A stretch of 51,583 nucleotides of DNA from CAZEPJ01 sp964514105. GTDB lineage: Bacteria > Desulfobacterota > Desulfocorpusculales > Desulfocorpusculum. Shown in pieces: positions 25,112-33,215 of the stretch. The position numbers and the translations under genes are program-made. The notes beneath the pieces were generated by a model. It ran no database searches. It worked only from the letters and a program-made list of their open reading frames with translations, and had not been told where the DNA came from. Within the stretch, counting starts at the first letter, position 1. The number at the start of each line of letters is the position of its first letter. The stretch spans positions 1 through 51,583 of the forward strand of contig CAZEPJ010000030.1 of assembly GCA_964514105.1 (NCBI GenBank). The letters run 5' to 3'.

Positions 25112-26976
25112 GCGCACCGCGAGGAGGCTTTGCGGGAAGGATCCTCCTGGTGGACCTGAGCCGCCGGACCGTGGCCACAGAGCCCCTGGAGTGGGATGAC
25201 GCGGAGCGATTCGTAGGGGGGCTCGGCCTTTGTGTCAAGATCGCCCACGGCCATGTTCGCCCGGGAACGGACGCCCTTTCGCCCCGAAACCCCATCGTGC
25301 TCGGGGCGGGCCCACTGGTGGGTACCAACCTCCCTTCAACATCCCGGCTCTTCGCCGTGGCCAAACTGCCTGGCAGCGGCACGGTGGGGTGGTGCGGCGC
25401 GGGGGGGGTGACCTTCGGCTACCAGCTGAAATGCGCTGGCTTTGACCATGTGGTCATCGAGGGTCGGGCCGACGCCCCGGTCTATCTCAGCATCGTGGAC
25501 GACCGGGTGGAGATCCGGGACGCACGACCGCTCTGGGGCAGGGACGTGGTGGAGACCTGCAGCTCCCTGTGGCGGGAGGCCCACTGGCCCACGGGTGTGC
25601 TGTGCATCGGCCCGGCAGGCGAGCAGTTGATCCCGTTCTCCATGGCCTACATCAACCGCCTTGCCACCCTGGGCCGGGGAGGGCTGGGGGCGGTCTTGGG
25701 ATCCAAGAACCTCAAGGCCATCGCGGTCCAGGGGACCGGCTGCGTCAAGGTGGCACGCCCCCATGCCTACCGCAGCCTGCTCAAGGGGTTCCTCCAGACC
25801 ATCCGGGAGTATCCCTACCTGAAGGAATGGCAGGAGATGGGGCTGGTCAAGTCATTCCCGGTCATCCCCATGGACGTGTACCGGAGTATCAAGGAGCGGC
25901 GCGTGGCCTGCGTATCATGCCCCGTGGGGTGCAAGGACGTGGTCCGGATTCGGGACGGGGAGTTCGCGGGCCTCGCGGCCCACTCCAGCTCCATCCTGAA
26001 CCTCTTCACGCCCATGGGGTTCGGATTCCAGGACTATGGGGAGGCGGTCCGATGCATCCGCACCCTGGACGGGCACGGCCTGGACATGTTCGAGTTCTTC
26101 GGCCTCATGGGCATGGCTGCCAGGCTCGCCCAGCGGGGCGCCATCTCGCCGTCGGACCTGGATGTTCCCATCGCCACCGATTCCCTGGCCTCCATGGAGG
26201 CATGGGCCGGAAGGATCGTCCGGAGGGAGGGCCTGGGCGCGATCCTGGCCCAAGGCTTCCCGGGACTGCTCGGGGCCTTCGGCAAGGAGGCGGAGGCGTG
26301 CGCCCCGGCCCTGGTCAAGGCCATGCACCCGTACGCCGGACCCGGGGGCGCTGTGAACTGGCACTATTTCGGGACCATGGAGCTGGGGCAGGCGCTGGAC
26401 CCCCGGGGTCCCCACGTGGCGGCCGGCGGTTCTCCAACTTACTTCTCCCGCCGGCCCCTGGATGTGTTCCCCCGCCACCTGAGGCGCATGGGGGTTCCCG
26501 AGGAGGCCCTGGAGCGGATCCTGCCCGGGCTGGGGTCCGCGCAGGCCTCCCCCCAACTGAAGATCGGGCGGCTGCTCAAGTACTCCCACCGGTGGTTTTG
26601 CATCCTGGGGGCCCTGGGCGTCTGCGCCAGGGCCCAGGTCAACCGATTCTACAACGCGCGGCTTTGCACAGACCTGTACGGCGCGGTGACCGGGATCGAT
26701 GCGAACCTGGATGGGATCCGCCAGGGAGCCGACCGGGGTTGGACGCTCCTGCGGATGCTCAACGTGCAGGAGGGACTGGGCAGGGACGGGGACGCCCCCC
26801 CCGAGGCGTGGTTCGGAGCCCGGGGATTCAAGGACTACCTCACCGGGGAGCCGCTGGTGCCCCAAGATGTGGCGCGCATGACGGAGGAATACTACGACGA
26901 GCAGGGCTGGGATCCCGCCACGGGCATCCCCACGGCGCCCACCCTGGATCGGCTGGGCCTCGGTCACCGGCCGTAG
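25108..26976 (+). CDS. Tungsten-dependent aldehyde ferredoxin oxidoreductase family protein
   Basis: A 622-residue AOR with the usual three-domain size. It should hold a bis-pterin tungsten cofactor and one [4Fe-4S] cluster. Cluster cysteines are CVSCPVGC (about 268, 271, 275) plus a distant Cys near 507 in LGALGVCARAQ. N-terminal FAGRILLVDLSRRTV and the GTLGRGGLGAVLGSKNLKAIAV-like block (RLATLGRGGLGAV, SKNLKAIAV) are typical. It oxidises aldehydes, for example those from amino-acid fermentation, with ferredoxin as partner. The ferredoxin gene overlaps its start; the D-glutamate cyclase fusion follows after 51 bases. Substrate unassigned. Confidence 0.93.
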   Translation: MSAPRGGFAGRILLVDLSRRTVATEPLEWDDAERFVGGLGLCVKIAHGHVRPGTDALSPRNPIVLGAGPLVGTNLPSTSRLFAVAKLPGSGTVGWCGAGGVTFGYQLKCAGFDHVVIEGRADAPVYLSIVDDRVEIRDARPLWGRDVVETCSSLWREAHWPTGVLCIGPAGEQLIPFSMAYINRLATLGRGGLGAVLGSKNLKAIAVQGTGCVKVARPHAYRSLLKGFLQTIREYPYLKEWQEMGLVKSFPVIPMDVYRSIKERRVACVSCPVGCKDVVRIRDGEFAGLAAHSSSILNLFTPMGFGFQDYGEAVRCIRTLDGHGLDMFEFFGLMGMAARLAQRGAISPSDLDVPIATDSLASMEAWAGRIVRREGLGAILAQGFPGLLGAFGKEAEACAPALVKAMHPYAGPGGAVNWHYFGTMELGQALDPRGPHVAAGGSPTYFSRRPLDVFPRHLRRMGVPEEALERILPGLGSAQASPQLKIGRLLKYSHRWFCILGALGVCARAQVNRFYNARLCTDLYGAVTGIDANLDGIRQGADRGWTLLRMLNVQEGLGRDGDAPPEAWFGARGFKDYLTGEPLVPQDVARMTEEYYDEQGWDPATGIPTAPTLDRLGLGHRP

Positions 26977-27027
26977 CATTGGCGTTGGGGTCACGGCACC
27001 GGACCCCGCCCGAGCCCAGGAGGAGCC

Positions 27028-28752
27028 GTGCGATCGACCATCGCCTCCATCGAGAACGTCATCAGCCAGGATCCCGGTCACCGCAACGTCTTTCCCCTGG
27101 TGAGACGGGACCACCTGCGGCTGGCGGCCCTGAGCCTGCTGGGGGCCAAGCGCGTGCTGATCGTCAGCGGGTTCCCCATCCTGAAAGCCGGGGCCGGGGA
27201 GACGGACGGCCCTCCCGGGGCCGTGGCCGTGGGCAATGCCCTTGGAGAACTGGGCATCGAGTCGGCCTATGTGACCGACGAACTTACGGCTCCCCTGTAC
27301 CGGGCCATGGGGGCGGGGCCCCTGGTCCCATGGCGGTCAGATCTGCTGGAGCGCGAGGCGGCCTCCCACCTGGTGGCCGTGGAGCGCCCGGGCCGGGCCC
27401 GGGACGACCGGTACTACAACATGCGGGGCGAGGACATCAGCCACCTGGTGGCCCCCATGGATGGGCTGTTTCTGGCGGCCGAAGCCAGGGGGATCGTCAC
27501 CATCGGCATCGGAGACGGGGGCAACGAGGTGGGAATGGGGCGGGTCTTCCGCGGGGTCTTCAAGGCCGTCCCCCATGGCCCGCGCATCGCCTCCACGGTG
27601 CTGACGGACTATGTGGTCGTCTCGGGCGTCTCCAACTGGGGGGCCTACGGCTTGGTGGCGGCCCTCTCTGTGCTGTCGGGCCGGGATCTCCTGCCGTCGG
27701 CTCGAGAGATGACCCAGGGCGTGGAGGCGCTGGTGGCCGCCGGCGCCGTGGACGGGTTGAGCGGAAGACCCGAACCTCGAGTGGACGGCCTTCCCCTGTC
27801 CCGGAGCGTGGGAGTGGTCAACGAGCTGCGATGGCACCTCCTTCCCCTGCCGCTGGATCGGCCAGACGGCCTGCGCGTGGGGGTGCTGGGGGCGGGGGCC
27901 AGCGGGCTGGCCGTTGCCCGGCTCCTCCTGAGGCACGGAGCCCGTGTGCGGCTTTCCGACGCGGCGCAGGTGGCCGTGCCCCAGGACCTGGCCCATTGCC
28001 CTTGGGAGCGGGGGAGGCACTCCCTGGACTTTCTGGAAGGGACGGACCTGGTGGTGCGAAGCCCGGGCGTGCCCACGGACCTGGCGGTCGTCGGGGCGCT
28101 GCGGGAGAAGGGGATCCCGGTCATCAGCGAGACCGAGGTGGCGTACGAGTTGGGCGGCCGTCCGGCCTTGATCGCCGTCACCGGCAGCGCCGGGAAGCTG
28201 GCCACGGTCAGGGCCATGGGGGAGCTCATGGAGGCCTGCGGTAGGCCCATCGCCGTCGGGGGCAACAAGGGCCGTCCCCTCTCCGAGCTGGTGACCCAGC
28301 GCCCCGGGCAGTGGATGGCCGTGGCCCTGTCGAGCTTCCAACTGGAGTCCATCGTTCACCTCAGGCCGCGCATCGCGGTCATCCTCAACATCGGCGAGCT
28401 TCACCTCGACCGGCATCGGGACGCTGCCGAGACCGTTCGGATCAAGAGCCGCATCTTCATGAACCAGGGGGCCGGGGACGTCCTCATCCTCAACCGGGAC
28501 GATCCGCTGCTGGAGCCGCTGGCCCACCGGCACTGGGGAGAGACCCTGTTCGTCTCCTCCCGCGGGTCCGTGGAGCGAGGGGCGTGGATCGAAAAGGGCC
28601 GGGTGCGGCTCGCCATGGAGAGCGGGGCGTATGATGCCGGCCCGGCGCCGGCAGGACACCCGGAAAACCTCCTCAGCGCCATCCTGGGGGCTGCTCTGAT
28701 GGGAGCGCCCCCCGGGCAAATCCTCCAGGCCCGCGGCGCCGTGCTCGGTTAG
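27028..28752 (+). CDS. D-glutamate cyclase (DUF4392) fused to a truncated MurD-like module
   Basis: A 574-residue two-part protein starting at GTG with AGGAGGAG upstream. Residues 1-275 match the D-glutamate cyclase family (D-Glu to 5-oxo-D-proline): VSGFPIL, ETDGPPGA, IGDGGNEVGMG (161-171), SGVSNWGAY and DGLSGRPEPRVDG. Residues 281-574 match MurD domains 1 and 2: VGVLGAGASGLAVARLLL, SPGVPTDLAVV, VTGSAGK, LSSFQLES (435-442), NIGELHLDRH and IKSRIF. The MurD module is odd. The P-loop is GSAGKL rather than GTNGKS/T, the metal-binding Glu before LSSFQ is Ala433, and the C-terminal D-Glu/ADP domain is absent. His459 and Lys473 are kept. Ligase activity is unlikely; binding of a UDP-muropeptide or D-Glu pool sensing is a guess. 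It is downstream of AOR/ferredoxin. Confidence 0.88.
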   Translation: MRSTIASIENVISQDPGHRNVFPLVRRDHLRLAALSLLGAKRVLIVSGFPILKAGAGETDGPPGAVAVGNALGELGIESAYVTDELTAPLYRAMGAGPLVPWRSDLLEREAASHLVAVERPGRARDDRYYNMRGEDISHLVAPMDGLFLAAEARGIVTIGIGDGGNEVGMGRVFRGVFKAVPHGPRIASTVLTDYVVVSGVSNWGAYGLVAALSVLSGRDLLPSAREMTQGVEALVAAGAVDGLSGRPEPRVDGLPLSRSVGVVNELRWHLLPLPLDRPDGLRVGVLGAGASGLAVARLLLRHGARVRLSDAAQVAVPQDLAHCPWERGRHSLDFLEGTDLVVRSPGVPTDLAVVGALREKGIPVISETEVAYELGGRPALIAVTGSAGKLATVRAMGELMEACGRPIAVGGNKGRPLSELVTQRPGQWMAVALSSFQLESIVHLRPRIAVILNIGELHLDRHRDAAETVRIKSRIFMNQGAGDVLILNRDDPLLEPLAHRHWGETLFVSSRGSVERGAWIEKGRVRLAMESGAYDAGPAPAGHPENLLSAILGAALMGAPPGQILQARGAVLG

Positions 28753-28853
28753 ATTTCTCTAATACACGGAAACTAGAGCGGTTTTGGCAAACCTTTTCCC
28801 ATGGGCGTTGTCTAACAAGTTACTTGCCCACGGAATGCGCGAGGAAGGGGGGG

Positions 28854-29099
28854 ATGAAGGTGTTGTTTTCTCAGGACCTGGCCGAGGTGGAGCAGGCGAC
28901 CATGGAACTCCTGGAATGCACGAGGCAGCCCGGGCGGCTGCGCATCTCCAGGCACGCGTGCGCCCTTCGTCACCTCATGGCGCAGAAGGGAAAGCCGGAA
29001 GGCGTCAACGACGAGTTCGGCATGGCCCGCAGGGCCGGCCTGGACATTTGCCGGGAGTGCCCGGATGGCCGGGCCAACGCCCGGGGGAGAAAGACGTGA
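28854..29099 (+). CDS. Small Cys-containing protein of unknown function
   Basis: An 81-residue protein with a strong ribosome site (GAGGAAGGGGGG). Cys residues occur in ECTRQPGRLRISRHACALRH and in DICRECPDG near the C-terminus, with an arrangement that could hold zinc or an Fe-S cluster. Basic and GC-rich in third positions. It lies 100 bases after the cyclase/MurD fusion and ends 14 bases from the convergent dppF-like gene. No family is recognised. Confidence 0.7.
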   Translation: MKVLFSQDLAEVEQATMELLECTRQPGRLRISRHACALRHLMAQKGKPEGVNDEFGMARRAGLDICRECPDGRANARGRKT

Positions 29100-29113
29100 A
29101 GGAGCCGCGGCGG

Positions 29114-30166
29114 TCAGACCCGGGGGGTGAACAGCGAGGGCCTCTGACCCGCGAAATGGCAGGCGGCCCGGTGCCCCGGGAGGATTTCCCGCAGCTGCGG
29201 CTCGCCCTGCCGGCAGAGGGGTTCGGCGTGGGGGCAGCGGGTGTGGAAGCGGCATCCGGGAGGGGGGTCTATGGGGCTGGGGACATCGCCCATCAGAATG
29301 GTGCGCCTCCCTTTGCGGCGGGGGTCGAGGACCGGGGCCGCCGACAGGAGGGCCTGGGTGTACGGGTGCAGGGGGGAGGCGTAGAGCGGCCCGGAATCGG
29401 CGATTTCCACCAGCTTCCCCAAGTACATGACGGCCACCCGGTCGCTGATGTGCTCCACCACGCTCAGGCCGTGGGAGATGAACAGATAGGTGAGGCCGAA
29501 CTCCTCCTGGAGGTCCTGGAGGAGATTGATGACCTGCCCCTGGATGGATACATCCAGGGCCGAGACCGCTTCATCGCAGACGATGAGCTTGGGGTTAAGG
29601 GCCAGGGCCCGTGCGATGCCGATGCGCTGGCGCTGGCCTCCCGAGAACTGGTGGGGAAACCGTCTGACGTGCTCCCGCTTGAGGCCCACCACCTGCAGTA
29701 ACTCCAGGACCCGCGCCTCGCGCGCCTTGCGGTCCCTCATCCCGTGGACCAGCAGGGGTTCCCCCACGATGTGGGCGACGTTCTTGCGGGGATTGAGGGA
29801 GGAGAAAGGGTCCTGAAAGATGATCTGCATCTCCCGCCGCAGCCCCCGCATCTCCCTCTTGTGGAGCGCCAGGACGCTGCGGCCCATGAAGCGGATATCC
29901 CCGGCGGTGGGGTCCTCCAGCCGGAGGATGAGCCTCCCCAGGGTGGACTTGCCGCAACCGGATTCACCCACCAGCCCCAGGGTCTCTCCCTGCCGGATGT
30001 CCAGGCTCACCCCGTCCACGGCCCTCACCGCGGCGATCTGACGGAGGAACACGCCCCCGGTGACGGGGTAATGTTTGACGGCATCTTGCACCTCCACCAG
30101 GGGCCTTGGGCTGGCCGTGGGGCATGCCGCGGGCGACGTGCGGGGCGAGAGGCCGTCACGGGTCAT
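29114..30166 (-). CDS. Dipeptide/oligopeptide ABC transporter ATPase (DppF/OppF-like)
   Basis: A 350-residue ATPase, last gene of the peptide operon. Walker A GESGCGKST, Q-loop IIFQDPFSSLNPR, signature FSGGQRQR and Walker B LIVCDEAVSALD are complete. The H-loop reads FISHGLSVV, where most members have SHDLSVV. The C-terminal oligopeptide-transporter extension (GDVPSPIDPPPGCRFHTRCPHAEPLC) carries the Cys that may bind a cluster in this subfamily. The first 22 residues are Pro/Ala-rich and may be a linker or a mis-set start. It pairs with the DppD-like ATPase. Confidence 0.95.
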   Translation of the reverse strand: MTRDGLSPRTSPAACPTASPRPLVEVQDAVKHYPVTGGVFLRQIAAVRAVDGVSLDIRQGETLGLVGESGCGKSTLGRLILRLEDPTAGDIRFMGRSVLALHKREMRGLRREMQIIFQDPFSSLNPRKNVAHIVGEPLLVHGMRDRKAREARVLELLQVVGLKREHVRRFPHQFSGGQRQRIGIARALALNPKLIVCDEAVSALDVSIQGQVINLLQDLQEEFGLTYLFISHGLSVVEHISDRVAVMYLGKLVEIADSGPLYASPLHPYTQALLSAAPVLDPRRKGRRTILMGDVPSPIDPPPGCRFHTRCPHAEPLCRQGEPQLREILPGHRAACHFAGQRPSLFTPRV

Positions 30167-30254
30167 GGGGTCGAGCCATCCTTGGAGGCTGGCCGTTCAT
30201 GTCGAAATGCTCCTTGTTCCTTGCCCAAGGGACTTCCCACTTGGCGCCTCGAGC

Positions 30255-31232
30255 TCATCCGTATCGGTGGCAACTGACCCGGTGGCCCGGGTTTACCTCC
30301 ACCTGGGGCGGCGGCACGTCCTTGCACAGGTCCAACGCCCGGGTGCAGCGATCCTGAAAGCTGCATCCCCGGGGCAGGCGAAACAGGGAGGGGACCACCC
30401 CCGCGATGGTGGACAGCCGCCGCGCGCGCCTTCCGCCTCCCAGGGTCGGGATGGCCCCCAGCAGCCCCACGGTGTACGGGTGCCGCGGGGCATCGAATAG
30501 GCCCTCGGCGTCCGCCTCCTCCACGACCTTCCCCGCGTACATGACCGCCACCCGGTGGGCCATCTCGGCGATCACCCCCAGGTCATGGGTGATGAACAGG
30601 ATGGCCGCCCCGGTCTCCTCCCGGAGCCGGTTCATGAGGTCGAGGATCTGGGCCTGGATGGTCACATCCAGGGCCGTGGTGGGCTCGTCGGCGATCATCA
30701 GCCTGGGGTTGCAGGCCAGGGCCATGGCGATCATGACCCGCTGGCGCATGCCGCCGCTCATCTGATGGGGATAGTCCCGAACCCGGGATTCGGGGGCAGG
30801 GATGCCGACCAGCCGGAACATGGCGATGACTTGGTCCCAGGCGTCCCGTCGGTTGAGCCGCTGGTGGAGGCGGATGACCTCCATCACCTGGTCGCCCACC
30901 GTGAACACCGGGTTGAGGGAGGTCATGGGTTCCTGGAAAATCATGGAGATCCGATTTCCCCGAATCCGTTTCATGCGTGATTCGGGCAGACCCACCAGGT
31001 CCGCCCCCTCGAACAGGATCCTTCCCCCTGCGATGCGCCCCGGTGGCGAGGGGACGAGCCCCATGACGGCCGAGGCTGTGACGCTCTTTCCGCACCCCGA
31101 CTCTCCCACCAGCCCAAGCGTTCTGCCCGCGCCCAGGTCGAGGGACACGTGGTCCACGGCCTTGAGCACGCCGCCTCTGACCTCGAAGTGCACGCTGAGG
31201 TCTCGGATCTCCAGGAGGCTTCCGTTCTCCAC
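30255..31232 (-). CDS. Dipeptide/oligopeptide ABC transporter ATPase (DppD/OppD-like)
   Basis: A 325-residue ATPase. Walker A GESGCGKSVT, Q-loop MIFQEPMTSLNPV, signature MSGGMRQR, Walker B LMIADEPTTALD and H-loop FITHDLGVIAE are all intact. The GTG start lies 4 bases after the DppC-like stop, indicating coupling. The C-terminal GCSFQDRCTRALDLC segment is typical of peptide importers. It forms the heterodimeric motor with the DppF-like ATPase on the inner face of the membrane. Confidence 0.95.
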   Translation of the reverse strand: MENGSLLEIRDLSVHFEVRGGVLKAVDHVSLDLGAGRTLGLVGESGCGKSVTASAVMGLVPSPPGRIAGGRILFEGADLVGLPESRMKRIRGNRISMIFQEPMTSLNPVFTVGDQVMEVIRLHQRLNRRDAWDQVIAMFRLVGIPAPESRVRDYPHQMSGGMRQRVMIAMALACNPRLMIADEPTTALDVTIQAQILDLMNRLREETGAAILFITHDLGVIAEMAHRVAVMYAGKVVEEADAEGLFDAPRHPYTVGLLGAIPTLGGGRRARRLSTIAGVVPSLFRLPRGCSFQDRCTRALDLCKDVPPPQVEVNPGHRVSCHRYG

Positions 31233-31236
31233 GGCG

Positions 31237-32130
31237 CTAGTCCCTCAGCCTCGGATCCAGGGCGTCGCGCAGGCCGTCGCCCAGGAGGTTGAACCCCAGG
31301 ACGCCCAGGAGGATGGCCAGCCCCGGAAAGGTCATGACCCACCACGCCCGCAGGATCATGGAACGCCCCATGGCGATCATGGCTCCCCATTCGGCGGTGG
31401 GCGGCTGGGCCCCCAGGCCCAGAAAGCTCAGCCCGGCCGCGTCCAGGATGGCCGAGCCGAAGCCCAGGGAGGATTGGACGATGATGGGGGCCAGGCAATT
31501 GGGGAAGATGGCGTTGGAGATGATGCGCGCATCGGAGGCGCCCACGGCCCGGGCCGCCGTGACGTAGTCCTTGCCGAATTCCTCCAGGACCGAGGCCCGC
31601 ACGATGCGTGCGAAGCGGGGGATGGTGATGACCCCGATGGCGATCATGGCGTTGCGGAGGCCGGGTCCCAGGTAGGCCACCATGACGATGGCCAGGAGAA
31701 TCCCGGGGAAGGCCAGGATCACGTCCATGATCCGCATGATGAGATTGTCCAGCCATCCCCGGTAGTACCCGGCCAGGGCCCCCAGGAGGGAGCCGAACAA
31801 CAGGGCGATCCCCACGCTCACCAACCCCACCGTGAGCGAGATCCGGGCCCCGTAGATGATCCGCGACAGGATGTCCCGGCCCAGCTCGTCGGTCCCCAGG
31901 AGGTTTCTGGTTGAACCCTCCGGGTCCCAGAACGGGGGCTTGATCTGGTCGTACAGGGCGTTCTCGTCGGGATCGTAGGGTGCGATGACAGGGGCCAGGA
32001 TCGCGGCCAGGGCGAAGGTCGTGATGATCAACAGGCCGAACATGCCCGTTCGGTTGCGCAGGAACTTTTCCGCCTGATCGAAGAACGGATGGCGGTCCTC
32101 GGGGTCCGGGTGCCGGTGCGCGCGGCCCAT
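31237..32130 (-). CDS. Dipeptide ABC transporter permease (DppC-like)
   Basis: A 297-residue inner-membrane permease with an N-terminal TM helix, a periplasmic DPDENALYDQIKPPFWDPEGSTRNLLGTDELGRDILSR region (LGTDELGRD is the family hallmark) and five more TM helices. The EAA loop is VGASDARIISNAIFPNCLAP. ATG 32130 overlaps the dppB-like stop by one base (TGATG), so it is translationally coupled. It forms the channel with the DppB-like protein. Confidence 0.95.
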   Translation of the reverse strand: MGRAHRHPDPEDRHPFFDQAEKFLRNRTGMFGLLIITTFALAAILAPVIAPYDPDENALYDQIKPPFWDPEGSTRNLLGTDELGRDILSRIIYGARISLTVGLVSVGIALLFGSLLGALAGYYRGWLDNLIMRIMDVILAFPGILLAIVMVAYLGPGLRNAMIAIGVITIPRFARIVRASVLEEFGKDYVTAARAVGASDARIISNAIFPNCLAPIIVQSSLGFGSAILDAAGLSFLGLGAQPPTAEWGAMIAMGRSMILRAWWVMTFPGLAILLGVLGFNLLGDGLRDALDPRLRD

Positions 32131-33134
32131 CACTTCACGCTGATCCTGGGGTTGATCACGGCGTACAGCAGGTCCACGACGAGGTTCACGGCGACGAAGG
32201 ATGAGGCCACGATCATGGTCCCGCCCTGGATCACCATGTAGTCTCGCTTGACCACGCCGTCGAAGAGCCACTTTCCCACACCGGGCCATGCGAAGACCGT
32301 CTCGGTGAGGATGGCCCCCCCCAGGAGGATGCCGAATTGCAGCCCCACCACGGTGATCACCGGGATGAGCCCGTTGCGCAGGGCATGCTTGAGGACGACC
32401 TGGGCCTGGCCCAACCCCTTGGCCCTGGCGGTCCGGATGTAGTCCTGGCGGAGGACCTCCAACATGGCGGAGCGGGTCATTCGTGCCACGATGGCCAAGG
32501 GGATGGTGCTGAGGGCCGCGGCGGGCAGGGCCAGATGGGAAAGCACGTCGCCCAGGGCCTCCCAGTCGCCCGTGAGGACCGCGTCCACCATGTAGAAGTT
32601 GGTGATGACCTCCAGGTCGGAGTCCACCCCGATGCGCCCGGACATGGGAAACCAGTCCAGGTTGAGGGAGAACACGAGCATGAGGACCAACCCCAGCCAG
32701 AATACCGGCATGCTGACGCCCACCAGGGAGCCCAGCATGCTCGCGTAGTCGAACCAGGAATACTGCCGGGTGGCCGAGACGATGCCGAAGGTGACGCCCA
32801 GCAGCGAGGCGATGAGCATGGCCGCCAGGGCCAGCTCGATGGTGGCGGGAAATCGCTCCTTGACCTCCACCCAGACCTGCTGGCGGGTCCAGATGGTCTC
32901 TCCCAGGTCCAGGCGGATCAGCCGGGAGAGGAACATCCCATATTGCACGTGAAGCGGCTCGTTGAGGCCCAGATACTCCCGCATGGCCGCCAACGATTGC
33001 TCGTTGGCCCGCTCCCCCAAGAGCAGCTCAGCCGGATCGCCCGGCGTGATGGCCAGCATGAGGAAGATGATCACCGAGACCCCGAGAAGGGTCGGGATGA
33101 CGCTCAATGTCCGGCGAATCACGAACCCGAACAT
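32130..33134 (-). CDS. Dipeptide ABC transporter permease (DppB-like)
   Basis: A 334-residue inner-membrane permease. The N-terminal MFGFVIRRTLSVIPTLLGVSVIIFLML helix, the large periplasmic loop (TPGDPAELLLGE..LGLNEPLHVQYGMFLSRL) and the EAA motif ARAKGLGQAQVVLKHALRNGLIP are typical of DppB/OppB. It starts downstream of a terminator-like element that separates it from the binding protein gene, so it should be made at lower level than the binding protein. Confidence 0.95.
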   Translation of the reverse strand: MFGFVIRRTLSVIPTLLGVSVIIFLMLAITPGDPAELLLGERANEQSLAAMREYLGLNEPLHVQYGMFLSRLIRLDLGETIWTRQQVWVEVKERFPATIELALAAMLIASLLGVTFGIVSATRQYSWFDYASMLGSLVGVSMPVFWLGLVLMLVFSLNLDWFPMSGRIGVDSDLEVITNFYMVDAVLTGDWEALGDVLSHLALPAAALSTIPLAIVARMTRSAMLEVLRQDYIRTARAKGLGQAQVVLKHALRNGLIPVITVVGLQFGILLGGAILTETVFAWPGVGKWLFDGVVKRDYMVIQGGTMIVASSFVAVNLVVDLLYAVINPRISVK

Positions 33135-33158
33135 GGGCCTCCCCTGCGCGCGGACCGG

Positions 33159-33196
33159 AAAAAAAAGGGGCCGGGCCCGGGCCCGGGCCCGCCCCC
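33159..33196 (-). terminator. Terminator/attenuator between dppA-like and dppB-like genes
   Basis: On the minus strand a strongly self-complementary (GGGCCC)3-containing stem is followed by eight T residues (33159-33166 as A on plus). It lies in the 81-base gap after the binding protein stop. Such elements commonly let most transcripts end after the binding protein gene. Confidence 0.75.
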
Positions 33197-33215
33197 CGCT
33201 TCCCTCAGCGCTGCC

